Made by a program: the position numbers and the translations under genes | Source of the DNA: Nocardia exalbida NBRC 100660 | GTDB lineage: Bacteria; Actinomycetota; Actinomycetes; Mycobacteriales; Mycobacteriaceae | Direction: 5' to 3' | Assembly: GCF_000308575.1 (NCBI RefSeq) | Contig: NZ_BAFZ01000007.1 | Span: 62,001 to 126,000, forward strand | DNA length: 64,000 nucleotides | The notes under the pieces: model-generated | Seen by the model: the letters and a program-made list of their open reading frames with translations, nothing else | Database searches by the model: none | What the model was told of the DNA's origin: nothing | Shown: positions 19,451 to 28,707 of the stretch, piece by piece | Numbering within the stretch: the stretch's first letter is position 1 | Layout of the letters: every line of letters begins with the position of its first letter

Positions 19451-20020
19451 ATGACCGCCACACGTCTCGCCGCACTGGTGTTCGCCACGCTGGCGACGGG
19501 CCTGATCGCGGGCCTTTTCTACGCGTACGCCAATTCGGTGATGCCCGCGCTGGCCCGCACCGACGATCGCGCCATGATCGACGTGATGCAGAAGATCAAC
19601 GTGGTGATCATCAATCCGTGGTTCATGATGGCGTTCCTCGGCACGGTGGGGTTCACCGTCCTGGCGGCGGCGCTGCACCTGGGCCGGGAGCACCGGGGCA
19701 CGCTGATCTGGATCGTGCTCGCGCTGGTGCTCAACGTTGTCGCCTTCGGGGTCACCTCCGGGTTGAACGTCCCGCTCAACGACCAGCTGGCCGCCGCGGG
19801 CGACCCTGGCTCGATCGCCGACCTCGCCGCGGTGCGCGCCGATTTCGAAGCGGCCTGGGTTCGGTGGAACATCGCGCGCGGCGTCTTCCACACGCTGGCC
19901 TTCCTGGCGCTGTGCGGTGCGCTGTTCGTCGCGGGCATCCAGCAGGGCAAGGCCTCCGCGGCGGCGCCGGGCCGGGCGGCGGCAGGCCAGTACGTCGCGC
20001 CTGCCTTCGGTCAGAGCTAG
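19451..20020 (+). CDS. DUF1772 (anthrone-oxygenase-like) membrane protein
   Basis: 189-aa membrane protein with four predicted helices (about 5-28, 55-77, 84-103, 142-163). ARTDDRAMIDVMQKINVVIINPWF is the signature of the DUF1772 family. The family includes anthrone oxygenases but most bacterial members have no known substrate. GGAGGAA lies immediately upstream of the ATG at 19451. Confidence 0.82.
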   Translation: MTATRLAALVFATLATGLIAGLFYAYANSVMPALARTDDRAMIDVMQKINVVIINPWFMMAFLGTVGFTVLAAALHLGREHRGTLIWIVLALVLNVVAFGVTSGLNVPLNDQLAAAGDPGSIADLAAVRADFEAAWVRWNIARGVFHTLAFLALCGALFVAGIQQGKASAAAPGRAAAGQYVAPAFGQS

Positions 20021-20109
20021 ATTCCGCAACGACCCGCCGGAATCTCCTCCGTCTGGGCCACTTCGTGCGGTAGCTTCCCCGGAAGACGAGACCGGACCGG
20101 GAGGCTATC

Positions 20110-21051
20110 GTGCGGCGTGTCCCAGGCTTTTCGTTGCTCTTCGTTCTGCTCACAGCGGTGTGCGCCACCGCGGGCGCGGCACACGCGCAGGAGCGATATC
20201 CGGTCGACTACAACTTCTTCGCGGGCATCCCCGCGGAGCTGTCCCACCCGGGCGGTTCGCTGCCCGGCACCAACGACTGGTCCTGCCGGCCCGGCTCCGA
20301 GCATCCGAACCCCGTGGTTCTCGTGCACGGCACGGGTGGTGGCGCACAGACGAACTGGGGCGTGTATGCGCCGTTGCTGGCCAACGAGGGTTACTGCGTG
20401 TATTCGTCCACCTTCGGCGCCTACAACCTGCCGTGGCCCGCGTCGGCCATCGGCGGCATGCTTCCGATCGAGCAGAGCTCGGCCCAGCTCGCCGCTTTCG
20501 TGGACCGGGTACGGACCGCGACCGGCGCGGCCAAGGTCGACCTGATCGGCCATTCCCAGGGCAACTTCATCGGCAACTACTACGTCAAGCGGCTCGGCGG
20601 CGCGGGCAAGGTGGACAAGATGGTCGGGCTCGCCCCGCCCTGGCTCGGCTCGAACGCGGGCGGCATGGCGGACCTGAACGCGTTCGGCACCCGGCTGGGC
20701 CTCGGCCCGCTCTTCGACGCCGTGGCGGGCTCGCCGTGCATGGCCTGCCGCCAGGTGCTGCAAGGGTCGGAGTTCGTGCGCACGCTCAACGCGGACGGCG
20801 TCTACCACCCCGACGTGGCCTACACGAACATCGCGACCGTGCTGGACGAGCTGGTGGTGCCGTACACCTCCGGATTGGTGACCGGGCCCCGGGTGACCAA
20901 CATCGTGGTTCAGGACGGGTGCTCGACGGACTACTCTGGTCATACGGGCATAGCGGGCAGCAGGAGGGCCGCGACCTACGTACTCAACGCGCTCGATCCC
21001 GCGCATCAACGCCCCGTGCCCTGCGGTGTCGCCGACCCGTACACGGGGTAG
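20110..21051 (+). CDS. Secreted alpha/beta-hydrolase lipase (lipase class 2-like)
   Basis: 313-aa exported esterase/lipase. A Sec signal peptide covers about 1-26 (VCATAGAAHA, cleavage after AHA). The oxyanion segment is VVLVHGTGGG; the nucleophile is Ser149 in LIGHSQGN; a late Asp (TVLDELVVPY) and His (DYSGHTGI) complete the likely triad. Paired cysteines fit an extracellular protein. GTG start with GGGAGG 6 nt upstream. Substrate unknown; secreted esterases of this family hydrolyse acylglycerols. Confidence 0.88.
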   Translation: MRRVPGFSLLFVLLTAVCATAGAAHAQERYPVDYNFFAGIPAELSHPGGSLPGTNDWSCRPGSEHPNPVVLVHGTGGGAQTNWGVYAPLLANEGYCVYSSTFGAYNLPWPASAIGGMLPIEQSSAQLAAFVDRVRTATGAAKVDLIGHSQGNFIGNYYVKRLGGAGKVDKMVGLAPPWLGSNAGGMADLNAFGTRLGLGPLFDAVAGSPCMACRQVLQGSEFVRTLNADGVYHPDVAYTNIATVLDELVVPYTSGLVTGPRVTNIVVQDGCSTDYSGHTGIAGSRRAATYVLNALDPAHQRPVPCGVADPYTG

Positions 21052-21100
21052 GCAGCCGAGGTCCGACGTGTGCGGCGGAGATCCGGTCGGCGGGCGATTT

Positions 21101-21117
21101 GTTCGCTGAGGGCAAAA
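21101..21117. promoter_or_regulatory. Putative ClgR operator upstream of clpC
   Basis: TTCGCTGAGGGCAAAA contains CGCTGAGGGC (21104-21113), matching the ClgR half-consensus CGCYNANRGCG except for the last G. ClgR activates clp genes in corynebacteria and mycobacteria. It lies 230 bp before the clpC start. Confidence 0.5.
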
Positions 21118-21340
21118 CCTGGCCGGAACGAATCCCGCGGCGCCCACGTTGTGAGTGAATGACCGTGCTGTCGCCGGTCGGCAATAGGGTGGACCGGCGG
21201 CGGTGGCATCCCCCGCCAACTAGAGTGGAGGCGGGGGCCGCAACCCCCGGGCTTCATGGCAGGCTGACGCCCACGGTTGTTGTACACAGCACACTGCGGC
21301 GTCTGTTGCCAGAATGTCGGAGCAGGAGAGTGAGGGAGCG

Positions 21341-23896
21341 ATGTTCGAGAGGTTCACCGACCGCGCGAGGCGTGTCGTTGTCCTGGCCCAGGAAGAGGCC
21401 CGGATGCTCAACCACAACTACATCGGCACCGAGCACATCCTGCTGGGGCTGATTCACGAGGGTGAGGGCGTCGCGGCCAAGTCGCTGGAGTCGCTCGGCA
21501 TTTCGCTGGAAGGCGTGCGCAGCCAGGTGGAGGAGATCATCGGCCAGGGCCAGCAGGCCCCGTCCGGTCACATCCCGTTCACCCCGCGCGCCAAGAAGGT
21601 GCTGGAGCTGAGCCTTCGGGAAGCGCTGCAGCTCGGTCACAACTACATCGGCACCGAGCACATCCTGCTCGGCCTCATCCGTGAGGGCGAGGGCGTGGCG
21701 GCCCAGGTGCTGGTGAAGCTGGGCGCCGATCTCAATCGTGTGCGCCAGCAGGTCATCCAGTTGCTGTCCGGGTATCAGGGCAAGGAGCCGGTGGAGTCCG
21801 GTTCGCGCGGTGAGGCGGGCACCCCGTCCACCTCGCTGGTGCTCGACCAGTTCGGTCGCAACCTGACCCAGGCCGCGCTCGAAGGCAAGCTCGACCCGGT
21901 CATCGGCCGCTCGAAGGAGATCGAGCGCGTCATGCAGGTGCTCAGCCGCCGCACCAAGAACAACCCGGTGCTGATCGGCGAGCCGGGCGTCGGCAAGACC
22001 GCCGTCGTCGAGGGGCTCGCGCAGGCCATCGTCAACGGCGAGGTCCCCGAGACGCTCAAGGACAAGCAGCTCTACACCCTCGACCTGGGCTCCTTGGTCG
22101 CGGGCAGCCGCTACCGCGGTGACTTCGAAGAGCGCTTGAAGAAGGTGCTCAAGGAGATCAACACCCGCGGCGACATCATCCTGTTCATCGACGAGCTGCA
22201 CACGCTGGTCGGTGCGGGTGCCGCCGAGGGCGCCATCGACGCGGCCTCGATCCTGAAGCCGAAGCTGGCCCGCGGCGAACTCCAGACCATCGGCGCGACC
22301 ACCCTCGACGAGTACCGCAAGTACATCGAGAAGGACGCCGCCCTCGAGCGCCGGTTCCAGCCGGTGCAGGTGGGCGAGCCGACGGTCGAGCACACCATCA
22401 ACATCCTCAAGGGTCTGCGCGACCGCTACGAGGCGCACCACCGTGTCTCCATCACCGACGGCGCGCTGGTGGCCGCGGCCACCCTGGCCGACCGCTACAT
22501 CAACGACCGGTTCCTGCCGGACAAGGCGATCGACCTGATCGATGAGGCGGGCGCGCGGATGCGCATCCGTCGCATGACCGCTCCGCCGGACCTGCGCGAA
22601 TTCGACGACAAGATCGCCGAGGCGCGCCGGGAGAAGGAGTCCGCGATCGACGCGCAGGACTTCGAGAAGGCCGCGCGGCTGCGCGACAAGGAGAAGCAGC
22701 TCGTCGCCAAGCGGGCCGAGCGGGAGAAGCAGTGGCGCTCGGGTGATCTGGACGTCGTGGCCGAGGTCGACGACGAGCAGATCGCCGAGGTGCTGGCGAA
22801 CTGGACCGGTATCCCGGTGTTCAAGCTCACCGAGGAGGAGACCACCCGTCTGCTCCGTATGGAGGACGAGCTGCACAAGCGGATCATCGGCCAGGAGGAC
22901 GCGGTCAAGGCCGTCTCCAAGGCCATCCGCCGCACCCGCGCCGGCCTGAAGGACCCGAAGCGTCCGTCCGGTTCGTTCATCTTCGCCGGTCCGTCCGGTG
23001 TCGGTAAGACCGAGCTGTCCAAGGCGCTGGCGAACTTCCTGTTCGGCGACGACGACGCGCTCATCCAGATCGACATGGGCGAGTTCCACGACCGCTTCAC
23101 CGCCTCGCGGCTGTTCGGTGCCCCTCCGGGCTACGTCGGCTACGAGGAGGGCGGCCAGCTCACCGAGAAGGTGCGCCGCAAGCCGTTCTCGGTCGTGCTG
23201 TTCGACGAGATCGAGAAGGCCCACCAGGAGATCTACAACACCCTGTTGCAGGTTCTGGAAGACGGCCGCCTTACCGACGGCCAGGGCCGGACCGTGGACT
23301 TCAAGAACACGGTGCTGATCTTCACCTCGAACCTCGGCACGTCCGACATCTCGAAGGCGGTCGGCCTGGGCTTCACACAGTCCAATGCCGAGGGCTCGAA
23401 CTACGAGCGGATGAAGCTCAAGGTCAACGACGAGCTGAAGAAGCACTTCCGGCCCGAGTTCCTCAACCGCATCGACGACGTGATCGTCTTCCACCAGCTC
23501 ACCACCGACCAGATCGTCGAGATGGTGGACCTGATGATCAACCGCGTCGCCACGCAGCTGAAGAACAAGGACATGGCGATCGAGCTCACCGAGAACGCCA
23601 AGAACCTGCTGGCCAAGCGTGGCTTCGACCCCGTGCTCGGTGCCCGGCCGCTGCGCCGCACCATCCAGCGCGAGATCGAGGACCAGCTGTCGGAGAAGAT
23701 CCTCTTCGGCGAGATCGGCCCCGGCCAGACCATCTCGGTCGACGTCGAGGGCTGGAACGGCGAGGGCTCCGGCGAGGACGCCAAGTTCACCTTCTCCGGT
23801 AAGGCGAAGCTGACCAAGGCGCAGACCGAAGAGAAGCCGGAAGTCGTGCTGACCGGCGCGACCGAGGGCTCCACCGAGGCTGCCTCGGGCGAGTAA
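21341..23896 (+). CDS. clpC: ATP-dependent Clp protease ATP-binding subunit ClpC
   Basis: Hexameric AAA+ unfoldase that feeds ClpP1P2. 851 aa: double Clp-N repeat (about 1-145), D1 with Walker A GEPGVGKT near 213, a UVR coiled-coil linker near 425-460 ([13 protein letters not shown]), and D2 with GPSGVGKT near 549. The C-terminus after D2 is variable. The ATG giving [10 protein letters not shown] matches mycobacterial ClpC1; an upstream in-frame ATG at 21314 would add nine residues. The protein is nearly identical in motif regions to ClpC1, the target of several anti-mycobacterial peptides. A strong terminator follows. Confidence 0.97.
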   Translation: MFERFTDRARRVVVLAQEEARMLNHNYIGTEHILLGLIHEGEGVAAKSLESLGISLEGVRSQVEEIIGQGQQAPSGHIPFTPRAKKVLELSLREALQLGHNYIGTEHILLGLIREGEGVAAQVLVKLGADLNRVRQQVIQLLSGYQGKEPVESGSRGEAGTPSTSLVLDQFGRNLTQAALEGKLDPVIGRSKEIERVMQVLSRRTKNNPVLIGEPGVGKTAVVEGLAQAIVNGEVPETLKDKQLYTLDLGSLVAGSRYRGDFEERLKKVLKEINTRGDIILFIDELHTLVGAGAAEGAIDAASILKPKLARGELQTIGATTLDEYRKYIEKDAALERRFQPVQVGEPTVEHTINILKGLRDRYEAHHRVSITDGALVAAATLADRYINDRFLPDKAIDLIDEAGARMRIRRMTAPPDLREFDDKIAEARREKESAIDAQDFEKAARLRDKEKQLVAKRAEREKQWRSGDLDVVAEVDDEQIAEVLANWTGIPVFKLTEEETTRLLRMEDELHKRIIGQEDAVKAVSKAIRRTRAGLKDPKRPSGSFIFAGPSGVGKTELSKALANFLFGDDDALIQIDMGEFHDRFTASRLFGAPPGYVGYEEGGQLTEKVRRKPFSVVLFDEIEKAHQEIYNTLLQVLEDGRLTDGQGRTVDFKNTVLIFTSNLGTSDISKAVGLGFTQSNAEGSNYERMKLKVNDELKKHFRPEFLNRIDDVIVFHQLTTDQIVEMVDLMINRVATQLKNKDMAIELTENAKNLLAKRGFDPVLGARPLRRTIQREIEDQLSEKILFGEIGPGQTISVDVEGWNGEGSGEDAKFTFSGKAKLTKAQTEEKPEVVLTGATEGSTEAASGE

Positions 23897-23904
23897 GTCG
23901 TAAC

Positions 23905-23949
23905 CGAAAAGCCCGTGCCCACCGTATGGCGGTGGGCACGGGCTTTTCG
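23905..23949. terminator. Strong bidirectional terminator after clpC
   Basis: A 20-bp perfect stem (arms 23905-23924 and 23930-23949) with a 5-nt TATGG loop, bounded by A4 and T4 runs, sits 8 nt past the clpC stop and 22 nt before the convergent flavin-oxidoreductase stop, so it can serve both genes. Confidence 0.9.
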
Positions 23950-23970
23950 TATTCCGGCGGGGGCGCCAGG

Positions 23971-24777
23971 TCAGGAACGCCGGCCGCCGAAATGGGCGAG
24001 GACGGGTGCGAAGTCGTCGGCGAGTTCGCCGGGCACGATCAGCTCATCGATGCCGTACTTCTCCCTGCGGCGCTCGAGCATCTCGGCGGCGGCCGACGGG
24101 TCCGCCGGGATCACGCCCGCCGCACCCGCGTCCGCGAGCGCGTCGGCGGTCAGGCCGAGCTTCTTCGAGGTCCAGCTCGGCAGCCGATGACCGATGCCGA
24201 CCAGCTGATGAGTGAAGCGCAGGGGGCGGTCGGCGCCGTCCCGCGCGGTGCGGACCAACTCGGCCAGTTCCGCTTCGGTGGCGGCGGGCCCCGCGGCGAG
24301 CAGAATGCGGTCGGCGAATTCCGCCGCGGTCGCCAGCATCCGGGGGCCGTTGGCGGCGATCACGACCGGCGGGGCCGGGGCCACCTGAGCGCGTACGGCG
24401 GCGATGGTGGCGACCAGGTGGGCGCGGCGTTGCGCGGCCGAGCCCCAGAATGCCCCCAGCCACTGGGCCTCGGCGGCGGCGTCCGGGCGTCCCGAGCCGA
24501 TCCCGAGTTCGAAACGTCCGTCCGACAGCAGTTGCAGGGCCGCGGTCTCCCGCGCGGTGGCTGCGGGGGAGCGCAGCGGTGCGGCCAGGACGTTCGGGCG
24601 CAGCCGAATGGTGGTGGTGACGGCAGCCGCCGCGGCGAGGGCCGGGAACGGTGAGGGGGTGAACCGGGTGTCGGGCAGCAGGAGGGTCCGGTAACCCTGC
24701 CGTTCGGCGGCGGCTGCCTCGCGCGCCCAGTCGGCTCCCGAACGCGGGGTGAGAACGATTCCGAAGGTCATGCTCAT
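23971..24777 (-). CDS. LLM-class flavin-dependent oxidoreductase
   Basis: 268-aa luciferase-like TIM-barrel monooxygenase/oxidoreductase. Seen: the N-terminal FGIVLTPRSG strand, TTTIRLRPNVLAAPLRSPAA, and the cofactor-binding LSDGRFELGIGSGRPD. The cofactor may be FMN or F420; the sequence does not decide. It is convergent with clpC and probably co-transcribed after the small SHOCT protein 54 bp upstream. Substrate unknown. Confidence 0.85.
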   Translation of the reverse strand: MSMTFGIVLTPRSGADWAREAAAAERQGYRTLLLPDTRFTPSPFPALAAAAAVTTTIRLRPNVLAAPLRSPAATARETAALQLLSDGRFELGIGSGRPDAAAEAQWLGAFWGSAAQRRAHLVATIAAVRAQVAPAPPVVIAANGPRMLATAAEFADRILLAAGPAATEAELAELVRTARDGADRPLRFTHQLVGIGHRLPSWTSKKLGLTADALADAGAAGVIPADPSAAAEMLERRREKYGIDELIVPGELADDFAPVLAHFGGRRS

Positions 24778-24831
24778 GGGTGGGGGTCTCCCGATCGTGA
24801 AGTATCCGCTCGCGCGGTGGACGGCTGGTCG

Positions 24832-25098
24832 CTACCGCTTGGCGCGCCGCGGTTCGCTCAGGACGGCGAGCCTGCTGCGGTACTGCTCCTCGGTGATCTC
24901 GCCGCGCGCGAACGCGGTGCGCAGCGCGCCGATACCGCTCGCACGGCCGATGAACCGCCGCCGGGCGAACACCAGCACCGCCACGACGGTCGGCCAGAAC
25001 AGCAGCGGGAAGATCCAGAAGAACGGCCAGGGGTGCCATCCGCCGTCGTAGTGGTCGGCCAGGAAACTCACGGCCTCGGGGTGAGTGAAAATATTCAT
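24832..25098 (-). CDS. Small SHOCT-domain membrane protein
   Basis: 88 aa. One membrane helix (about 25-45, FFWIFPLLFWPTVVAVLVFA) is followed by a short SHOCT motif ALRTAFARGEITEEQYRSRL. The ATG giving MNIFTHPEAV is chosen; longer in-frame starts upstream are poorly supported. SHOCT proteins are thought to mediate oligomerisation at membranes. No specific role can be inferred. Confidence 0.8.
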   Translation of the reverse strand: MNIFTHPEAVSFLADHYDGGWHPWPFFWIFPLLFWPTVVAVLVFARRRFIGRASGIGALRTAFARGEITEEQYRSRLAVLSEPRRAKR

Positions 25099-25485
25099 GC
25101 CGAAAGCCTGCGCCGAAGGGTATGGCGGGGGCATCGGTCGCGCGTCGACACTCGAAATACGCCTGGATACGTAGCCGCGGAGCCGCGGGTGATGGCCACC
25201 CAATAATTTACTAGTTATTTGCTGACTGTTATTCAGGCTGTGAAATGTGGTTCGCTGAAAAATAGCCGTCGGTCGATATCGGGCCGGGGTGATGTCTTGA
25301 CAGGGCGTCGCCGCGCGACGCGACGATTGAGAAATTATTCGCTATGGCTACGGAAGGCCCGGCTCTTAACTCGGCAGCGGTACGAGAATGCGGGGCCGGA
25401 CTGATGCGGAGCTGCGATGCCCCGCGATAGCCAGGCACGGCGAGCAACCCGGAGACCGCGGTCAGTGCTGTAGACCGAGAGCGGC
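25099..25485. other. Intergenic AT-richer region without recognisable gene
   Basis: 387 bp between the SHOCT gene and the response regulator 3' end. The part around 25200-25260 and 25330-25350 is markedly richer in A/T than its surroundings (AATAATTTACTAGTTATT at 25203-25220). A TTGACA occurs at about 25296. Short open frames on either strand lack ribosome sites and family features. Confidence 0.5.
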
Positions 25486-26190
25486 TCACTGCCAGCCGGG
25501 GCGGACGAGCCCGGATTCATACGCCATGACCACCAGCTGGGTGCGGTCCCTGGCGTGCAGTTTGGCGAGGATGCGGCTGACATGCGTGCGGGCGGTGGCT
25601 GGGCTCATGTAGAGGCGTTCACCGATTTCGGCATTGGTGAGGCCCTCGGCGACCAGGGTCATCACTTCGCGTTCCCGGTCGGTGAGTTCGGCGAGCGTCG
25701 CCGGTGGCGGCGTCTTGGCGCGCACGGAGAATTCCGCGATCAGTGTGCGGGTGACGCCGGGGGACAGCAGTGCGTCACCCGCGGCGACCACGCGGACGGC
25801 ACGAACCAGATCGGCCGGTTCGGTGTGCTTGACCAGGAAGCCGGTCGCGCCGGAGCGCAGGGCCTCGAAGACGTACTCGTCGAGTTCGAAGGTGGTCAGC
25901 ACGACGACGCGCACTTCGGCCAGTCGCGGATCCTCGGCGATCATGCGGGTGGCGGCCAAGCCGTCCAGAATGGGCATGCGGATGTCCATCAGGACCACGT
26001 CGGGGCGCAGGGCGCGGGTCATGCGCACGGCCTGCTCGCCGTTGTCCGCCTCGCCCACCACTTCGATGCCGTCCTGGGCCTCCAGCAACGCGACGAAACC
26101 CCCGCGCACCAGTGCCTGGTCGTCGGCCACCAGCACTCGGATGCTGCCGGATGGGGCGTCCGCGCCGGCTGGATCGTGGTGCTCGTGCAT
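25486..26190 (-). CDS. NarL/LuxR-family response regulator
   Basis: 234-aa response regulator. Receiver domain about 17-135 with acidic pair VADDQ, phospho-acceptor Asp in VVLMDIRMP (about 69), Thr in VLTTF and Lys in LVKHTEP; HTH about 165-230 with ELTDREREVMTLVAEGLTNA. The ATG at 26190 has AGAGGAGA just upstream. It is downstream of its cognate kinase, 34 bp apart, and the pair diverges from an ABC exporter that it likely controls. Confidence 0.95.
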   Translation of the reverse strand: MHEHHDPAGADAPSGSIRVLVADDQALVRGGFVALLEAQDGIEVVGEADNGEQAVRMTRALRPDVVLMDIRMPILDGLAATRMIAEDPRLAEVRVVVLTTFELDEYVFEALRSGATGFLVKHTEPADLVRAVRVVAAGDALLSPGVTRTLIAEFSVRAKTPPPATLAELTDREREVMTLVAEGLTNAEIGERLYMSPATARTHVSRILAKLHARDRTQLVVMAYESGLVRPGWQ

Positions 26191-26224
26191 CGCGTCTCCT
26201 CTGCCGTGGGGCCGCGTGGTCCCG

Positions 26225-28156
26225 TCAGCGCTGCCCGCGACCGGCCGAGGTGCTCGGTCGGGCGGCCGCATCGGCGGGGCGGCCGGGCTTCGCGGGTGAC
26301 TCGGTCTCGCTCGAGCGCGCGGTACTCGCGGTGCCCGTGGCCGTTGATTCCACTGCGCCGGTACTCGTCGGCGACGTGCCCGACCCCGCCGCACTCTGCT
26401 CCGGCGTACCCGTTGCCGTGGTGTCCGGCGCCGATCCTCGGCCGCTCGAGGCGCTGCCCGTCGGCCTGCTCGCTGTCGCGGCGTCCTGTTCCGGCGCGCC
26501 CGATGCCGTGCTGTCCTGTGTCGGCGTTCTCCTTGTCGAGGCGCTATGCGTCGACATGCTGGTTGCATCGGTGTCGTGTTCCGACGTGCTGCTGCTCCGC
26601 GCCGGTCTGCTCGCTGCCGTCGCGCTGGGTGTGGACGTGCTCGATGCGCGAGGGCCCTGCTCCGGCGCGTCCGAGGCCATGCCGCTCCGCGACGGTTTTC
26701 TCGCTGCCGAAGTGGAGTGGGGCGATGCGCTCCCAGTAGCCGGGTCCCGTTCCGGCGCCGCTGCCGGCGTCGTGCGACGGGCCGGGGATGCCGGTGCCGT
26801 CGAGCCGGCCTGCGCACCGGGTTCGGGCGCACGCGTGGGTAACCGGGCCGCGACCCGGAAACCCCCGCTGGGGCGTGGACCGGCGGTGAGAGCGCCGCCC
26901 AGTGCGTGGGTGCGCTCGCGCATGCCGATGATGCCGTTGCCGCCGCCGGTGCCGGAACGCGCGGGGGCACTGGTGGGGCGGTTGTTGTCGACGGTGATGT
27001 CGACCGAGTCCGGGGTGTAGCGCACGGTCACCGTGGCGTCGGCGCCCGGGGCGTGCCGGAGCACGTTGGTGAGGGACTCCTGGACGATCCGCGCCGCCGC
27101 CACGTCGATCACGCTGGGCAGCTGCTGCGGGGTGCCGAGCACTCGGGTGCCGACCGTCAGGCCGGTGGTGCGCGGACGCAGCAGCAGATCGTCCAGGTCG
27201 CTGATGCTCGGAGCGGGCGCACGAGGTGCGGGAGGCGGCTCGACCGCTGTCGCCGAAGCCTGCTCGACGTCCTCGTCGCGACTCGAATCCTGCTCGGCCG
27301 CAGCGGAAATGCGGTCCTTGCGGGCGGAGCGGCGAGGCCGTCGGCGACCGGTCTCCTCCGCGTCGGCCGTGGACGGTTGCTCGTCGGGCGCGGCGGTGGC
27401 GGTTCCGGAGCGGATCGTGTGCAGGAGCGCGTGCACCTCGGCGAGTGCGTCGCGACTGGCGTTCTTGATCGCCGTGAGCGCTGTTTCCGCCTGCTCCGGA
27501 CGTTTGTCGAGCAATTCCAGCGCCACCGAGGATTGCACGTTGATCATCGACAGACTGTGCGCCAGTACATCGTGCAACTCGCGCGCGATGGCGAGGCGCT
27601 CCTCGCTGGCGCGCCGCTCGCGCTGCGCTTCCTCGTCCCGGCGCGCCGACTCGGCGCGCTGCCTGCGGGCGACGAGGACGGCCTTGCGCTGGCGGATTCC
27701 TTCGGCCACCAGCAGCAGTATCGCCAGCCACGCCATCAGCGCGAAGACCTGCCACAGGTTGGCGGGGCGACCAAGCTGCGCGGGCAGCGGCCAGACCAGC
27801 GCCAGATACCCGAGTGGGACGAGCGGGTAAGTCCACCACCGTGATCCGCTGCTCGCGGCGGTCAAGAAGGCGACGACCAGCGAGACGAAGATCGGCCCGT
27901 ACCCGTAGCCGCGCAGGAAATAGGCGAGACACACGGCGAGGACGACGATCAGCACGGGCAGCGGCTGCGCCCGGCGCCGGATCAGCGCCGCGGGCCCGGC
28001 CAGCAGCAGCAGGTAACCGAGCACGTCGAGCGAGTGCACCCCGGTCTGCCGCATGTTCGCGAAGGTGCCCCCGACCACCTGAACCGCGGCCACGACGAGC
28101 GCGACTCCCCAGTCCAAGCCGACCGAGCTTCGATCCGTAATCCCTGCCACCCGCAC
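26225..28156 (-). CDS. Sensor histidine kinase (NarL-type, HisKA_3) with unusual low-complexity insert and tail
   Basis: 643 aa. Five or six membrane helices occupy about 15-155. The HisKA_3 dimerisation motif ARELHDVLAHSLSMINVQSS gives the phospho-acceptor His195. A 65-residue charged/Pro-rich insert (about 252-318) separates it from the HATPase domain (about 350-440: QESLTNVLRHAP, GNGIIGMRERTHALGG). From about 441 to the end, some 200 residues are Ser/Thr/Ala/Pro-rich with degenerate repeats around APEQ/TPEQ. Typical relatives end near 400-440 aa. GTG start at 28154-28156; a second GTG is two codons on. Partner is the downstream response regulator. Confidence 0.92.
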   Translation of the reverse strand: MRVAGITDRSSVGLDWGVALVVAAVQVVGGTFANMRQTGVHSLDVLGYLLLLAGPAALIRRRAQPLPVLIVVLAVCLAYFLRGYGYGPIFVSLVVAFLTAASSGSRWWTYPLVPLGYLALVWPLPAQLGRPANLWQVFALMAWLAILLLVAEGIRQRKAVLVARRQRAESARRDEEAQRERRASEERLAIARELHDVLAHSLSMINVQSSVALELLDKRPEQAETALTAIKNASRDALAEVHALLHTIRSGTATAAPDEQPSTADAEETGRRRPRRSARKDRISAAAEQDSSRDEDVEQASATAVEPPPAPRAPAPSISDLDDLLLRPRTTGLTVGTRVLGTPQQLPSVIDVAAARIVQESLTNVLRHAPGADATVTVRYTPDSVDITVDNNRPTSAPARSGTGGGNGIIGMRERTHALGGALTAGPRPSGGFRVAARLPTRAPEPGAQAGSTAPASPARRTTPAAAPERDPATGSASPHSTSAARKPSRSGMASDAPEQGPRASSTSTPSATAASRPARSSSTSEHDTDATSMSTHSASTRRTPTQDSTASGAPEQDAATASRPTGSASSGRGSAPDTTATGTPEQSAAGSGTSPTSTGAVESTATGTASTARSSETESPAKPGRPADAAARPSTSAGRGQR

Positions 28157-28707
28157 CCACGTAGCCTATGCGGCTCGGTCACGATTCGACGTCCGCCTGG
28201 CAACGTATTTCGGGAGAATTGCACCGATTCGGCGTTTCGCCGCAGGTTCGGTCCTCGGCGAAAGTCCGGGCGCGCCCGCTGCCCGCGCCGGTCTGGCAGG
28301 TGATCCGACACGGCTGTAAACGCTGGCTCCTGGCTCCTGGCTCCTGGCTCCTGGCTCCTGGCTCCTGGCTGGTGGCTCCTGGCTGGTGGCTCCTGGCTGG
28401 TGGCTCCTGGCTCGTGGTTCGTGGCTCCGGCTGGTGGCCCCGGGGGTCGTGGATCGTGGCAGGGAACTCGTGGCTGGTGGCTGGTGGCCCGAGGTCGTGA
28501 GTTCGGAGTGATGGGCAGTGAGAGAGACGTGGCCAGGGAAACGCAAGCCGTGCGTGGTGGGCCATCGAGTGGGAGCGGTGCGGTGTGGGCCATGGGTGAG
28601 CGGTGAGGCGCGGAACCGTGAGCGGTCGGCCGTCGTCCTGGGTACGTATGCCGACCGTCGCCCGGCGACGGATGTCCGCACCGGGGGCGGCGGCGGATTC
28701 TCGGTGC
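28157..28707. other. 551-bp intergenic region between two-component system and ABC exporter
   Basis: Divergent intergenic region that carries the TGGCTCC tandem repeat (28324-28428) and degenerate copies to about 28490. No protein with family features is seen; the open frames through it arise because a 7-nt repeat without stops stays open in all frames. It must hold the promoters of the kinase gene and of the ABC transporter. Confidence 0.6.
28324..28428. repeat. Heptanucleotide tandem repeat (TGGCTCC)15, degenerate
   Basis: Fifteen contiguous 7-nt units. The first six are perfect TGGCTCC; the next six alternate TGGCTGG and TGGCTCC, making a 14-nt higher-order unit; the last three vary (TGGCTCG, TGGTTCG, TGGCTCC). 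Scattered copies continue to about 28490. Such arrays are prone to slipped-strand length change. Confidence 0.95.

Noticed and set aside
21254..23494. 746-aa open frame antisense to clpC
   Set aside because: Shadow of clpC; no start signal and no family motifs.
25229..25489. 86-aa minus-strand frame beside the response regulator
   Set aside because: Unremarkable composition and no start signal; treated as intergenic.
28324..28490. CRISPR-like array
   Set aside because: Units are contiguous 7-mers with no unique spacers and no cas genes nearby.
28168..28681. Repetitive open frames through the TGGCTCC array on both strands
   Set aside because: A 7-nt repeat lacking stops is open in all frames; no ribosome site or domain supports translation.
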